From an uncultured Muribaculaceae bacterium (lineage in GTDB: Bacteria; Bacteroidota; Bacteroidia; Bacteroidales; Muribaculaceae), in NCBI GenBank assembly GCA_910587425.1, contig CAJUKU010000015.1, positions 1-51,969 on the forward strand: DNA of 51,969 nucleotides, given 5' to 3'. The notes under the pieces were generated by a model, which was given only the letters and a program-made list of their open reading frames with translations, made no database searches and had not been told where the DNA came from. This document shows positions 43,801 through 51,854 of this stretch, one piece after another (position 1 is the stretch's first letter; every line of letters starts with the position of its first letter). Made by a program: the position numbers and the translations under genes.

Positions 43801-45174
43801 ATGAATGCACGACGCATATTTTTCGCCCTTGCGGCACTCGCTTCATCAGTGATCGCCTTAGCCCAGAACAACATCGCCGAGGAGGTGGCGTGGGTTGTGG
43901 GCGACCAGCCGATCTGGAAGTCAGAAATCGAGGAGCAGTACAACAACCTCATGTATGAGAAGCAGACCATCCAGGGTGATCCCTACTGCGTCATTCCGGA
44001 AATGCTTGCCGTGGAGAAACTCTATCTCCACCAGGCAGACATAGACACTGTGGAGGTCTCCGACGCTATGGTACAGGCTGAGGTCGACGCCCGACTCAAC
44101 CAGTATGTGGCTATGCTCGGCAGCAAGGAGAAAATGGAGGAGTATTTCCGCAAGCCTATGGCTGAGATGCGCTCGCAGATGACCGATATGGTGCGCAACA
44201 ACTACCGTGTGCGCGAGGTGCAGCGGTCGCTCACCAAGGGTCTGAAAGTCACCCCCTCGGATGTGCGCCGCTATTTCGACCGCCTGCCGGAGGACAGCAT
44301 TCCCTACGTTCCGCTGCAGGTAGAGGTGCAGATCATCACGATCAATCCCCGCATTCCGCGTCAGGAGATAGAGGATGTCAAGGCGCGTCTGCGCGACTAT
44401 TCAGACCGCGTGACCAAAGGGGAATCGGAGTTCTCGACTCTCGCGGTGCTCTACTCGGAGGACCCCGGCACAGCAGTGCGCGGCGGCGAGACCGGTTTCA
44501 TGGGCCGCGGACGACTCGATCCGGAGTATGCCGCCGTGGCTTTCAACCTCAACGACCCGAAAAAGGTGTCGAAGATTGTGGAGAGCGAATACGGCTACCA
44601 CATCATCCAGCTCATAGAGAAGCGCGGCGACCGCATAAACACCCGCCACATACTGCTGCGCCCGAAAGTGTCGGCTAACGACCTTGCCGATGCCACACAC
44701 CGACTTGACTCGCTGCGTACTGACATCGTGGTCAACAAGCGCGTGAATTTCGAGGAGGTGGTGCCCTACGTCAGCCAGGACAAGGACACCCGCGCCAACC
44801 GCGGCATGATGGTGAACAGCGAGAACGGTACCACACGCTTCGCCATGTCGGAGCTTCCGCAGGAGATCGCCCTTAAAGTCAATGACCTGCAGCCCGGCGA
44901 CATCTCAGAGGCGTTCGTCATGATGGATCCGAAACTCAACCGCGAGGTGGTGGCGATAGTGAAGCTGACATCGCGCATTGAGGGGCATAAGGCAAATCTT
45001 TCCGATGACTACCAGACCATCAAAGGGATGTATGAGGAATCGGAACAGAACCGTATGATCGAGGAGTGGCTCTCGAAGAAGATCGCACAGACCTACATCC
45101 GCATCGAGGACGGGTGGCGCGACTGCGAGTTCACCCACAAGGGGTGGATCAAGGAGAAAGCCTCTGACAAATAA
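43801..45174 (+). CDS. SurA-like periplasmic peptidyl-prolyl isomerase (two rotamase domains)
   Basis: The 457-residue periplasmic foldase has a signal peptide (~1-21, ALAQ). A SurA N-terminal helical chaperone region starts EEVAWVVGDQPIWKSEIEEQ, followed by two PpiC/parvulin domains (~175-285, with FMGRGRLDPEYAAVAFNL and EYGYHIIQL; and ~286-395, starting NTRHILLRP). SurA-type proteins escort outer-membrane proteins such as LptD. Next to it is an OstA-like gene, so the pair concerns outer-membrane and LPS assembly. The second parvulin domain is less conserved and may be structural. Confidence 0.9.
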   Translation: MNARRIFFALAALASSVIALAQNNIAEEVAWVVGDQPIWKSEIEEQYNNLMYEKQTIQGDPYCVIPEMLAVEKLYLHQADIDTVEVSDAMVQAEVDARLNQYVAMLGSKEKMEEYFRKPMAEMRSQMTDMVRNNYRVREVQRSLTKGLKVTPSDVRRYFDRLPEDSIPYVPLQVEVQIITINPRIPRQEIEDVKARLRDYSDRVTKGESEFSTLAVLYSEDPGTAVRGGETGFMGRGRLDPEYAAVAFNLNDPKKVSKIVESEYGYHIIQLIEKRGDRINTRHILLRPKVSANDLADATHRLDSLRTDIVVNKRVNFEEVVPYVSQDKDTRANRGMMVNSENGTTRFAMSELPQEIALKVNDLQPGDISEAFVMMDPKLNREVVAIVKLTSRIEGHKANLSDDYQTIKGMYEESEQNRMIEEWLSKKIAQTYIRIEDGWRDCEFTHKGWIKEKASDK

Positions 45175-45209
45175 TCACGCCGCACCCACCAAACCGCCAC
45201 AAAGCGACA

Positions 45210-46997
45210 ATGCCTGACAGAAAACCATCGGCACGCACACGCCGCCTCGCCCTGGCGGCGATAGCGGCTGTGACCGCACCTCTGTGGCTCACGGCATCGC
45301 TCGCGCCGCGTCCGTCGGGGCAGATCCCGAAACCGGTGATCGATACGGCACAGGTCGACATCAAGCCGATGATTCCTGCCGCCGACCGCTATCAGGAGGG
45401 GAAGGTGTTTCTGGAGCATGCCGACAAGTGGACCTACGAGGAGCAGCCGGGGCTGCCGCCGGAGAAACAGTATCAGGTGCTCGTGGGGAATGTTGAGTTC
45501 CGCAAGAACGACATGTTCATGTACTGCGACAGCGCCCACTTCTATGAGAACTCCAACTCATTCGACGCGTTCCGCAACGTGCGGATGGAACAGGGCGACA
45601 CGCTTTTCGTATACGCCGACGAGCTGAACTACGACGGACCGTCGGAGCTCGCGGTGCTATATGCCGATTTCGGCAAGAAAGTGAGACTTATAAACCGCGA
45701 CGTGGAGCTTAAGACCGACGTGTTCAACTACTCGCTCGCCGACAATGTGGGATATTACGAGGTGGGCGGTGAGCTCACAGACAAGGAGAACCGGCTGACA
45801 TCGCAGGCGGGTGAATATCATCCTGACTCGAAAGACGCCTATTTCTACTTCAACGTGCGGCTGACGAGCCTTAACGGCACAGACACACTGCACATGGCGA
45901 CCGACTCGCTCGAATACAACACGGACACCCATGTCGCCAAACTCATCGCGGAGACGGTGATAACCTCAGCCGACGGCGAGATACTGTCGTCGTCGGGCAA
46001 CTACAACACGCTCACCGGCATAGCCGACCTATACGACCGATCGCTCGTGATAACCAACAGAGGCAATACGCTGACGGGCGACACGCTGTTCTACGACCGC
46101 GACCGGGGCATCGGCGAAGCGTTCGGCAACATGTCGCTGACCGATTCGGCGCGGCAAAGCTCTGTGCATGGCGACTATGGATTTTACAACGACGCTGTCG
46201 ACAGCGCATTCGTGACAGGGCGCGCACTGATGAAGGAGTACTCAACCGGCGACACATTATACATGCACGGCGACACCATCTACGCATATCTTGACCGTGT
46301 GGATTCGACGCGGGTGACCAACGTGTACCGCCGCGTGCGTTTCTACCGCTCCGACATGCAGGGAATCTGCGACTCGCTCAGCGCCACGGAGCGCGACTCG
46401 ATAATGCGCATGTTCCATCATCCGGTAGTGTGGAGCGGACAGCGGCAGGTGTTCGGCAATGTTATCCATGTGCACATCAACGACTCTACGGTCGACTGGG
46501 CAGAGCTTCCGCAATTCGCTTTCGTGGCTGAACATATCGACGAGGACTGCTACCAGCAGATGAGTTCCAACAAGATGATGATATGGTTCAATGACTCAAC
46601 GATCGATCATCTGTATGCCGAGGGAACTGTCAAGATAATCACCTTCCCGATGGAGAACGACTCGACATACAACAAGTATGCCTACGTGGAAAGCTCGGAG
46701 ATGGATGCTTTCTTCGCCAACAACGACATAGAGAGCGTGCATTTCCGTCCGTCGACCACCTCGAAGATCGTGCCGCTCTATCTTGCCAAGAAAAACAGCT
46801 ACTTCCTGGAGCGTTTCAAATGGTATGAGCCGATGCGCCCGAAGAATCCTGCCGACGTGTTCGTGATACCGCTCGAGATGGAGGCTCTTATGCGCGAGGC
46901 ACCGCCGGCGCCGGAGATCACCGGCGAGGAGAACAAGGTGCGCCGCCGTCTGCTCGGCACCCAAAAGAAAGAGGAGGACACTCCCGACGAGCCGTAA
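45210..46997 (+). CDS. OstA-like protein (LptA/LptD N-terminal-like)
   Basis: The 595-residue protein has an N-terminal hydrophobic signal (~10-32) and a long run of OstA_2/LptA-like beta repeats. Examples are YQVLVGNVEFRKNDMFMYCDSAHFYENSN, LAVLYADFGKKVRL and a GNYNTLTGIADLYDRS region that repeats the same pattern. Such proteins in Bacteroidetes are taken to form the periplasmic LPS bridge, equivalent to LptA and the LptD N-domain. No C-terminal LptD barrel is present. The Arg/Lys/Glu-rich tail is disordered. It follows the SurA-like gene by 35 bp. Confidence 0.88.
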   Translation: MPDRKPSARTRRLALAAIAAVTAPLWLTASLAPRPSGQIPKPVIDTAQVDIKPMIPAADRYQEGKVFLEHADKWTYEEQPGLPPEKQYQVLVGNVEFRKNDMFMYCDSAHFYENSNSFDAFRNVRMEQGDTLFVYADELNYDGPSELAVLYADFGKKVRLINRDVELKTDVFNYSLADNVGYYEVGGELTDKENRLTSQAGEYHPDSKDAYFYFNVRLTSLNGTDTLHMATDSLEYNTDTHVAKLIAETVITSADGEILSSSGNYNTLTGIADLYDRSLVITNRGNTLTGDTLFYDRDRGIGEAFGNMSLTDSARQSSVHGDYGFYNDAVDSAFVTGRALMKEYSTGDTLYMHGDTIYAYLDRVDSTRVTNVYRRVRFYRSDMQGICDSLSATERDSIMRMFHHPVVWSGQRQVFGNVIHVHINDSTVDWAELPQFAFVAEHIDEDCYQQMSSNKMMIWFNDSTIDHLYAEGTVKIITFPMENDSTYNKYAYVESSEMDAFFANNDIESVHFRPSTTSKIVPLYLAKKNSYFLERFKWYEPMRPKNPADVFVIPLEMEALMREAPPAPEITGEENKVRRRLLGTQKKEEDTPDEP

Positions 46998-47054
46998 GCG
47001 CATGGCACACCATTGAGCGAGCAAGAAGTTATCAACACCCTGTAAATAACTTCC

Positions 47055-47086
47055 TTTGCACGTGACGCCGCAAACCCGTAACTTTG
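47055..47086 (+). promoter_or_regulatory. mutL promoter (TTTG-N20-TAACTTTG)
   Basis: TTTG 47055-47058 and TAACTTTG 47079-47086 are spaced by 20 nt, a full consensus, 27 bp before ATG 47114. Confidence 0.85.
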
Positions 47087-47113
47087 CAGCCTGAAAACAC
47101 TCTCTGACACACT

Positions 47114-49063
47114 ATGAGCGACGTAATCCGACTCTTGCCCGACTCCGTAGCCAACCAGATAGCCGCAGGTGAAGTGATCCAGCGGCCAGCCTCTGTAGTG
47201 AAGGAACTGGTGGAAAACGCAGTCGATGCCGGCGCCGACGACATACAGATTATAGTGCGCGACGCCGGGCGCACCCTCATCCAGGTGATCGACAACGGTT
47301 GCGGAATGAGCGACACCGATGCCCGCATTGCCTTCGAGCGCCACGCGACATCAAAGATCTCACAGGCTGCCGATCTGTTCGCACTTCACACCATGGGGTT
47401 CCGCGGCGAGGCTCTTGCCTCGATAGCTGCCGTGGCACGCATAGACCTGCGCACAATGCTGCATGGGGCGAGCATAGGCACGCGTCTGATCATAAACGGA
47501 TCGCGCGTGGAGAGCCAGGAGCCGGAGGCATGCGCTCCGGGCAGTAACCTGATGGTGAAGAGCCTGTTTTTCAACGTGCCCGCAAGGCGTAAGTTTCTGA
47601 AAAAAGATTCTGTGGAGCTCGCCAATATCATGCGGGAGTTCGAACGTCTGGCACTCGTGAACCCGACTGTGGAGTTTACGATTGTCAGCAACGACTCCAC
47701 GCTCCACAAACTGATGCGCGGCTCGCTGAAACAGCGCATAGTCGAGCTGTTCGGCAAATCGCTCGACAAGCAGCTGCTGCCGATCGAGACAGAGACATCG
47801 ATCGTGAAGATATCGGGATTCATCGGACTGCCGCAGCATGCACGGCGCCGAAATGCCCTGCAATATTTCTTTGTGAACGGCAGAAACATGCGCCATCCGT
47901 ATTTCCACAAGGCGATCATGACCTGCTACGAGCAGCTGCTCCCCGCCGACATGCAGCCCAACTACTTCGTGAATTTCACGGTGGATCCGCAGACTATCGA
48001 TGTCAATATCCACCCTACGAAGCATGAGATCAAGTTTGAGGACGAACAGGCGGTATGGCAGATTCTTGTAGCCGCCGTCAAGGAGTCGCTCGGCAGATTC
48101 AATGCTATGCCCGGCATCGACTTCGACTCGACGGACGCACCTGAGATACCGGTGTTCAATCCGAATGCGTCAGCCGACCACAGCCTCGAACTCGATGCCA
48201 ACTACAACCCGTTCGCTGAGGCTCCGACAGACTTCGCCGGAGGCGAAAGCACAGGACACGCGGCGCCTGACCACAGCTTCAGCCGCCAGCAGCAGCCACG
48301 CAACGACATGCGCCATGCCGCCACCGACTGGGAGCGGCTGTATGAGGAGTTTGCGAAGCCATCCCCGGAACCGGCTACCGCCGTCAGCATGAGCCGCCTG
48401 AACATAGCTGATGCCGCCGACGAAGCCGACGCGATAGCCCACCCGTCTATATTCGACAGCGTGCCGGAACAGGACACCGCATTTTCGCTACATGAGGAAG
48501 GCTCTGCGATGACCATGCAGCTGAAGGACAAATACATCCTCACCCCATCGCGATCTGGGCTTATGATCATAGACCAGCACCGGGCGCATCTGCGCATACT
48601 GTTCGAGCGATATATGGAGATGACTGAGCACCAGGCATTTGCCTCGCAGAGCGTGATGTTTCCGGAGGTGGTGCGGCTTTCACCCGCACAGAATGCCGTG
48701 CTGTCGATAATAGCGCCGCAAGTGCAGGAAGTAGGGTTTGACATATCATATCTCGGCGACAATTCCTGGAGCCTCAACGGCGCGCCTGCCGTGCTCGGAG
48801 AGGTAAATCCTGTCGACACGCTACTCCGCATCATAGATGATGAGACGGAGGGTGGAGAGAAACCTGCCGACGGACTGCGCCGCCGCATAGCGCTGTCGCT
48901 CGCCCGTGCCGCCGCCGTAAAAGCGGGGACACATCTGACTCCCGGCGAGATGGACCGCATACTCAGCGACCTGTTCAAACTCACTTCGCCCAACTATACT
49001 CCTGACGGACAGCTGATAATCGCGATACTGTCGCACACCGACATCTCGGCGATGTTTGCTTGA
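47114..49063 (+). CDS. mutL: DNA mismatch repair protein MutL
   Basis: MutL links MutS mismatch recognition to strand removal. The 649-residue protein has the GHKL ATPase N-domain: IAAGEVIQRPASVVKELVENAVDAGA with the catalytic Glu, DNGCGM, and TMGFRGEALASIAAV. The transducer domain contains FVNGRNMRHP and HPTKHEIKFE. A Pro/Ala-rich linker (~330-455) leads to the dimerisation C-domain. In the C-domain IIDQHRAHLR sits at the endonuclease motif position DQHA(x)2E, but the Glu is Leu, so endonuclease activity may be reduced or use other residues. Its own promoter indicates a separate unit. Confidence 0.96.
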   Translation: MSDVIRLLPDSVANQIAAGEVIQRPASVVKELVENAVDAGADDIQIIVRDAGRTLIQVIDNGCGMSDTDARIAFERHATSKISQAADLFALHTMGFRGEALASIAAVARIDLRTMLHGASIGTRLIINGSRVESQEPEACAPGSNLMVKSLFFNVPARRKFLKKDSVELANIMREFERLALVNPTVEFTIVSNDSTLHKLMRGSLKQRIVELFGKSLDKQLLPIETETSIVKISGFIGLPQHARRRNALQYFFVNGRNMRHPYFHKAIMTCYEQLLPADMQPNYFVNFTVDPQTIDVNIHPTKHEIKFEDEQAVWQILVAAVKESLGRFNAMPGIDFDSTDAPEIPVFNPNASADHSLELDANYNPFAEAPTDFAGGESTGHAAPDHSFSRQQQPRNDMRHAATDWERLYEEFAKPSPEPATAVSMSRLNIADAADEADAIAHPSIFDSVPEQDTAFSLHEEGSAMTMQLKDKYILTPSRSGLMIIDQHRAHLRILFERYMEMTEHQAFASQSVMFPEVVRLSPAQNAVLSIIAPQVQEVGFDISYLGDNSWSLNGAPAVLGEVNPVDTLLRIIDDETEGGEKPADGLRRRIALSLARAAAVKAGTHLTPGEMDRILSDLFKLTSPNYTPDGQLIIAILSHTDISAMFA

Positions 49064-49154
49064 TAATCTCTTTTGAGAGAGACCGCTTTAGCGACTGCCA
49101 TAGACCGCTTTGTGGCTTGTCATCAGCAGATTAAGCATTATAGGCGGTGAAAGG

Positions 49155-49186
49155 TTTGGCAAAATGGCAAAATATGCCTAACTTTG
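49155..49186 (+). promoter_or_regulatory. tRNA-Leu promoter (TTTG-N20-TAACTTTG)
   Basis: TTTG 49155-49158 and TAACTTTG 49179-49186 are spaced by 20 nt and the box ends 12 bp before the mature tRNA 5' end. The spacing is the exact consensus. Confidence 0.85.
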
Positions 49187-49198
49187 CAGTGCAGATCC

Positions 49199-49280
49199 GC
49201 GCGTGTGGCGTAATTGGTAGCCGCGTTAGACTTAGGATCTAATGTCTTCGGACGTAAGGGTTCGAGTCCCTTCATGCGCA
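49199..49280 (+). tRNA. tRNA-Leu (TAG)
   Basis: The 82-nt sequence folds as a class II tRNA. The acceptor GCGCGTG pairs with CATGCGC (one G-T), the D arm GGCGTAATTGGTAGCC and anticodon stem-loop TTAGA-CTTAGGA-TCTAA give anticodon TAG, the variable arm is TGTCTTCGGACG and the T arm GGGTTCGAGTCCC. Discriminator A is at 49280; CCA is not encoded. The final nine bases overlap the stop end of the serine recombinase gene on the minus strand. Confidence 0.95.
49261..49280. other. Probable attachment site at the tRNA-Leu 3' end
   Basis: The T-arm/acceptor end of the tRNA abuts an AT-rich segment with an integrase gene reading into it, which is the usual arrangement of a tRNA-targeted att site. The second copy expected at the far end of the element is not in the window, so the crossover core cannot be bounded. 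Confidence 0.5.
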
Positions 49281-50777
49281 CGAGTTGACCAAAGAGGAAT
49301 TTCCGCAAGGATTTTCCTCTTTTTCTCGTTTATAACTTTCTGTAATCTTGCGTATTGTCGCAAGGGCTGCATTCTCGCTTAAGGTTCGATAATTGTCTAT
49401 AGCCTTGTCCCACAAAATACCGTCAGGAAACAACAGATTCTGTATTTTCTGAGCGGATACAAGGTCTGTATCTCGCCACATACTTGCTAAATGACAGCAC
49501 ATTACAACGACTTCATTTATGCGCTTGTCGAGGTTCGATAAATCTTTGCCATACTTTGACAATTCAAGCGTGATACGGTCAATATCTTCTTGTAAAGTCT
49601 CGACAGTCATTGCATATACATCCTCATAAATATCACCCATCCCATAACGGACTTTACACTTCTTCAGTTTGTTGGTGCGTTCAGCCAGTTGTTTCTTCAA
49701 AATGTTCGCATTTGTCAGCCTCTCGCTTTGATTCTCGCCGAGAAGTTCCGACACAACGTCATGTACCATTCCAACCAATGGTTGTGGAATGTCGTATTGA
49801 CTTAATAACTCCTCATACTTCCCATGAAGTTTCTTTGCCGAAATGTTGGTCTTGCATCCCTTGCAATTACACTTATAGTAATCAATCTTCTTTTTCTTTA
49901 CCGTGTATGCGGTCAGTGGAGTCAAATCTTCGGAACACATGACATGACGTTTCAACGGAAACTGAGGCGTTTCCTTCCGATGCTTGTAAATGCCAGTGCG
50001 TCCACTCAAAATCTCCTGCACTTTCAGAAAATCAGTATAACTTACAATCGGCGGCTGATTGCCGTCTATAATCTCATAATTCAACATCTTGTGTCGGATT
50101 TTCCCAGCATAGAACACGTTTGTCAGAATCTTGTGAATCTTCTGCTTTGTCAATACCATCCCATAGGGTTTCAACATTTCAATAATCTGATGATTTGCCA
50201 GCCCCTGCAATTTCCACTGGAAAGCCTTTTTGATAAGTAAACCGTCATCATTGATTGAGAATGTTCGGTTCACACTCTTCCCCTGCTTGTCATAGCCTAA
50301 CGGCACACCGCCACAATATACACCGCTTTTCAGACAGTTTATACGTCCGTTTGTAAACTTGTCGGTTCTGTTTGCGTTATCCCATTCAGCCATGCAGAGT
50401 TTCATCTGCAACATCAACCGTTGGTTATGGTCGCTTGTCTTTAATCCAGTCGTTGCCTCGACAATCTCAACACCGATACCGAGCAATTGACTGAACATTG
50501 TTATTCCTTGACCTGCATTTCTTGAAAATCGGTCTATCTGCGACACAATCACACATTTGACACTCTTATCTTTCTTTATCACATCCATCATTTCCTTGAT
50601 GAATTTCCCTGGTGTCTTGGCAGACTCATGACTGCCTCCGAAATATCCGTTGGTGGCAACGGTATATCCATTGTTTCTTGCATATTCATCACAACAATTC
50701 TTCTGATAAAGGAGGCTTCCACCATTATCCTCCTGATGCTTTGTCGATACTCTCGTCCATATCACACATTTCTCCAT
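49272..50777 (-). CDS. Large serine recombinase (site-specific integrase)
   Basis: The 501-residue recombinase has an N-terminal resolvase domain (~1-150): VIWTRVSTKHQ with catalytic Ser11, and QIDRFSRNAGQGI with conserved Arg. A Recombinase domain follows (~160-270: GGVPLGYDKQGKS and LTNVFYAGKIRHKM). Next is a zinc-ribbon-like segment (HVMCSED ... YYKCNCKGCK) in which the first CxxC has lost one Cys. A C-terminal coiled coil follows (~345-425). It should catalyse integration and excision of the element via a Ser-linked intermediate. Its TGA (49272-49274) lies inside the tRNA-Leu acceptor end. AT-rich codons differ from the core genes. Confidence 0.93.
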   Translation of the reverse strand: MEKCVIWTRVSTKHQEDNGGSLLYQKNCCDEYARNNGYTVATNGYFGGSHESAKTPGKFIKEMMDVIKKDKSVKCVIVSQIDRFSRNAGQGITMFSQLLGIGVEIVEATTGLKTSDHNQRLMLQMKLCMAEWDNANRTDKFTNGRINCLKSGVYCGGVPLGYDKQGKSVNRTFSINDDGLLIKKAFQWKLQGLANHQIIEMLKPYGMVLTKQKIHKILTNVFYAGKIRHKMLNYEIIDGNQPPIVSYTDFLKVQEILSGRTGIYKHRKETPQFPLKRHVMCSEDLTPLTAYTVKKKKIDYYKCNCKGCKTNISAKKLHGKYEELLSQYDIPQPLVGMVHDVVSELLGENQSERLTNANILKKQLAERTNKLKKCKVRYGMGDIYEDVYAMTVETLQEDIDRITLELSKYGKDLSNLDKRINEVVVMCCHLASMWRDTDLVSAQKIQNLLFPDGILWDKAIDNYRTLSENAALATIRKITESYKREKEENPCGNSSLVNSCA

Positions 50778-50788
50778 AATATTAGTTT

Positions 50789-50905
50789 TTATTGGTTTAT
50801 AATCTCAATACCTATCCCTACGAGTGATTTCACATAGCAAATCACCGCTTCAATTTCTTCTTTAGTCAGGTCGTATCTTTTAATCAACTCATTATAGTCT
50901 GACAT
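50789..50905 (-). CDS. Small ORF (38 residues) upstream of the recombinase
   Basis: On the minus strand ATG 50905 opens a 38-codon frame starting MSDYNELIKRYDLTKEEIEA and ending in TAA at 50789-50791. It is rich in Glu, Lys and Ile and predicted helical. It ends 11 bp before the recombinase start, so both should share a message. No domain is recognised. A small accessory factor, such as an excision or regulatory peptide, is possible but is only a guess from position. Confidence 0.55.
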   Translation of the reverse strand: MSDYNELIKRYDLTKEEIEAVICYVKSLVGIGIEIINQ

Positions 50906-50925
50906 TTAGTTTCACAAAATAAAGT

Positions 50926-50941
50926 CCACTTTTGCAAGTGG
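50926..50941 (-). promoter_or_regulatory. Hairpin in the recombinase leader
   Basis: CCACTT-N4-AAGTGG, a perfect 6-bp stem, is followed on the minus strand by ACTTTATTTTG just before the 38-codon ORF. It could act as an attenuator for the recombinase transcript. Confidence 0.4.
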
Positions 50942-51091
50942 TTATTCGCTTTTAAGCCTCCTCTGCTCTGTTCGGAACACAGAGGACTTCTGTTCGGCAG
51001 GATTAGCTTAAACCTCTAATCATCATTACTATCTCATCCACTCATATTCAACTTGTTTCAATGTTCTTTTGGTCAGTATGTCTGACGGTAT

Positions 51092-51115
51092 GTTACAAAT
51101 ATACTATATAGTAAC
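51092..51115 (-). promoter_or_regulatory. Promoter box with an overlapping palindrome, candidate recombinase operator
   Basis: A minus-strand TATATTTG (51103-51096) overlaps the perfect 12-bp palindrome TACTATATAGTA (51102-51113). This lies inside flanking GTTAC (51092-51096) and GTAAC (51111-51115) inverted arms. A repressor bound here would block transcription toward the recombinase. The -33 element at 20-nt spacing is missing. Confidence 0.45.
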
Positions 51116-51145
51116 CAAACTGACGTGGATTTTTGTTAAATATTT

Positions 51146-51385
51146 TTAACTTTTATTCCTCGACCGCCCTCTGTTTCCAGCTTTCGCACGAAGAATACCT
51201 TGTCGGATGACACACTTTTCGTTCTGCATCGCCCCCAAGCGTCCGAGGTTGTTCTTGACCTTGAAATAACTGAACCCAAGAGAATCCTCATCAAAATCCT
51301 CATACAGACTTGCTATGCTGCCATAATAGTAGTGGTCACCACCTATCTGCAGGTGAATGACCTTGCGTTCTTGTTTCTTATCCAT
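51146..51385 (-). CDS. Small conserved-type hypothetical protein (79 residues)
   Basis: The 79-residue protein starts MDKKQERKVIHLQIGGDHYY, continues with a Tyr/Asp/Glu-rich middle (YEDFDEDSLGFSYF) and ends in a basic tail RGRSRNKS. The HLQIGGDHYYYGS opening resembles small proteins I have seen in Bacteroides accessory regions, but I know no function. A -7 box TACCTTTG ends eight bases before its ATG, giving an almost leaderless message. It points toward the recombinase but is separated from it by the operator-like palindrome. Confidence 0.65.
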   Translation of the reverse strand: MDKKQERKVIHLQIGGDHYYYGSIASLYEDFDEDSLGFSYFKVKNNLGRLGAMQNEKCVIRQGILRAKAGNRGRSRNKS

Positions 51386-51393
51386 AGTGACTG

Positions 51394-51401
51394 CAAAGGT
51401 A
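51394..51401 (-). promoter_or_regulatory. -7 element (TACCTTTG) of the 79-residue gene
   Basis: A minus-strand TACCTTTG (51401-51394) ends eight bases before ATG 51385. No TTG at the 20-nt spacing. Confidence 0.55.
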
Positions 51402-51485
51402 GTTAAAATTTATGCTTGAATTTAATATATGAACTACTTTAGAATTCTTTAGCACTAAATGTTTTACCTATAGTAAATATATGCC

Positions 51486-51493
51486 TAAATTTG
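51486..51493 (+). promoter_or_regulatory. -7 element (TAAATTTG), plus strand
   Basis: TAAATTTG is followed by GCGACG in the typical context. It is the first of two plus-strand boxes in this 469-bp gene-free stretch (51386-51854). Confidence 0.5.
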
Positions 51494-51557
51494 CGACGTT
51501 ACAAAGACTAATATTAAATATTTGCTCTCACCCGAGTGTACTTTCAGTTACAATTTG

Positions 51558-51565
51558 TATATTTG
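51558..51565 (+). promoter_or_regulatory. -7 element (TATATTTG), plus strand
   Basis: TATATTTG is followed by GCACCC, 72 bp after the first box. Transcription from it would begin near 51571. Confidence 0.5.
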
Positions 51566-51570
51566 CACCC

Positions 51571-51725
51571 AAATAACTAAATATCAAACAGCCTATGTAA
51601 CATAGTCAGACAAAAGACATCTAAATAAAAAGCGTTAGCTTTATTCAATGTTTCGGAAAATCGCCAATTAGAAGAAACAACCATTGAGTAGAAGTTAATG
51701 CTCACGGTATATCCGTGGGCTTTTA
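51571..51725 (+). ncRNA. Candidate small RNA or leader ending at a terminator
   Basis: A ~155-nt unit lies between the TATATTTG box and an intrinsic terminator. It contains the small hairpins CTATG-TAA-CATAG and AAAGC-GTTA-GCTTT, and no plus-strand ORF of note. It may be a stand-alone small RNA or an attenuated leader of the signal-peptide gene at 51855. The minus-strand 78-codon frame across it is judged spurious. Confidence 0.35.
51700..51725 (+). terminator. Intrinsic terminator
   Basis: GCTCACGG (51700-51707) pairs with CCGTGGGC (51713-51720), 8 bp with one T-G, a 5-nt loop and a TTTTA tail. Confidence 0.65.
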
Positions 51726-51763
51726 CTCGTATATGGTTGTAAGGTGTTTGGCGATACCTCCGA

Positions 51764-51797
51764 AACGTAGACGAAGCGAAAAGTCCACGTTTTTTAT
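51764..51797 (+). terminator. Second intrinsic terminator or attenuator
   Basis: AACGTAGAC (51764-51772) pairs with GTCCACGTT (51783-51791) with a single mismatch, followed by a run of T. It stands 58 bp before the ORF at 51855, so a read-through or attenuation role is possible. Confidence 0.55.
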
Positions 51798-51854
51798 TGT
51801 CTACCCTCAGCAATGGACTTCACAGAGTTAACAATAATCCAATCATAAAAGACA

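Noticed and set aside
49081..49130. Direct repeat AGACCGCTTT between mutL and tRNA-Leu
   Set aside because: Only two short copies with no pairing or recombination context; likely chance or terminator remnants.
51577..51813. Minus-strand 78-codon ORF
   Set aside because: It runs across two plus-strand hairpin terminators and plus-strand promoter context, has no promoter box of its own and looks compositionally random.
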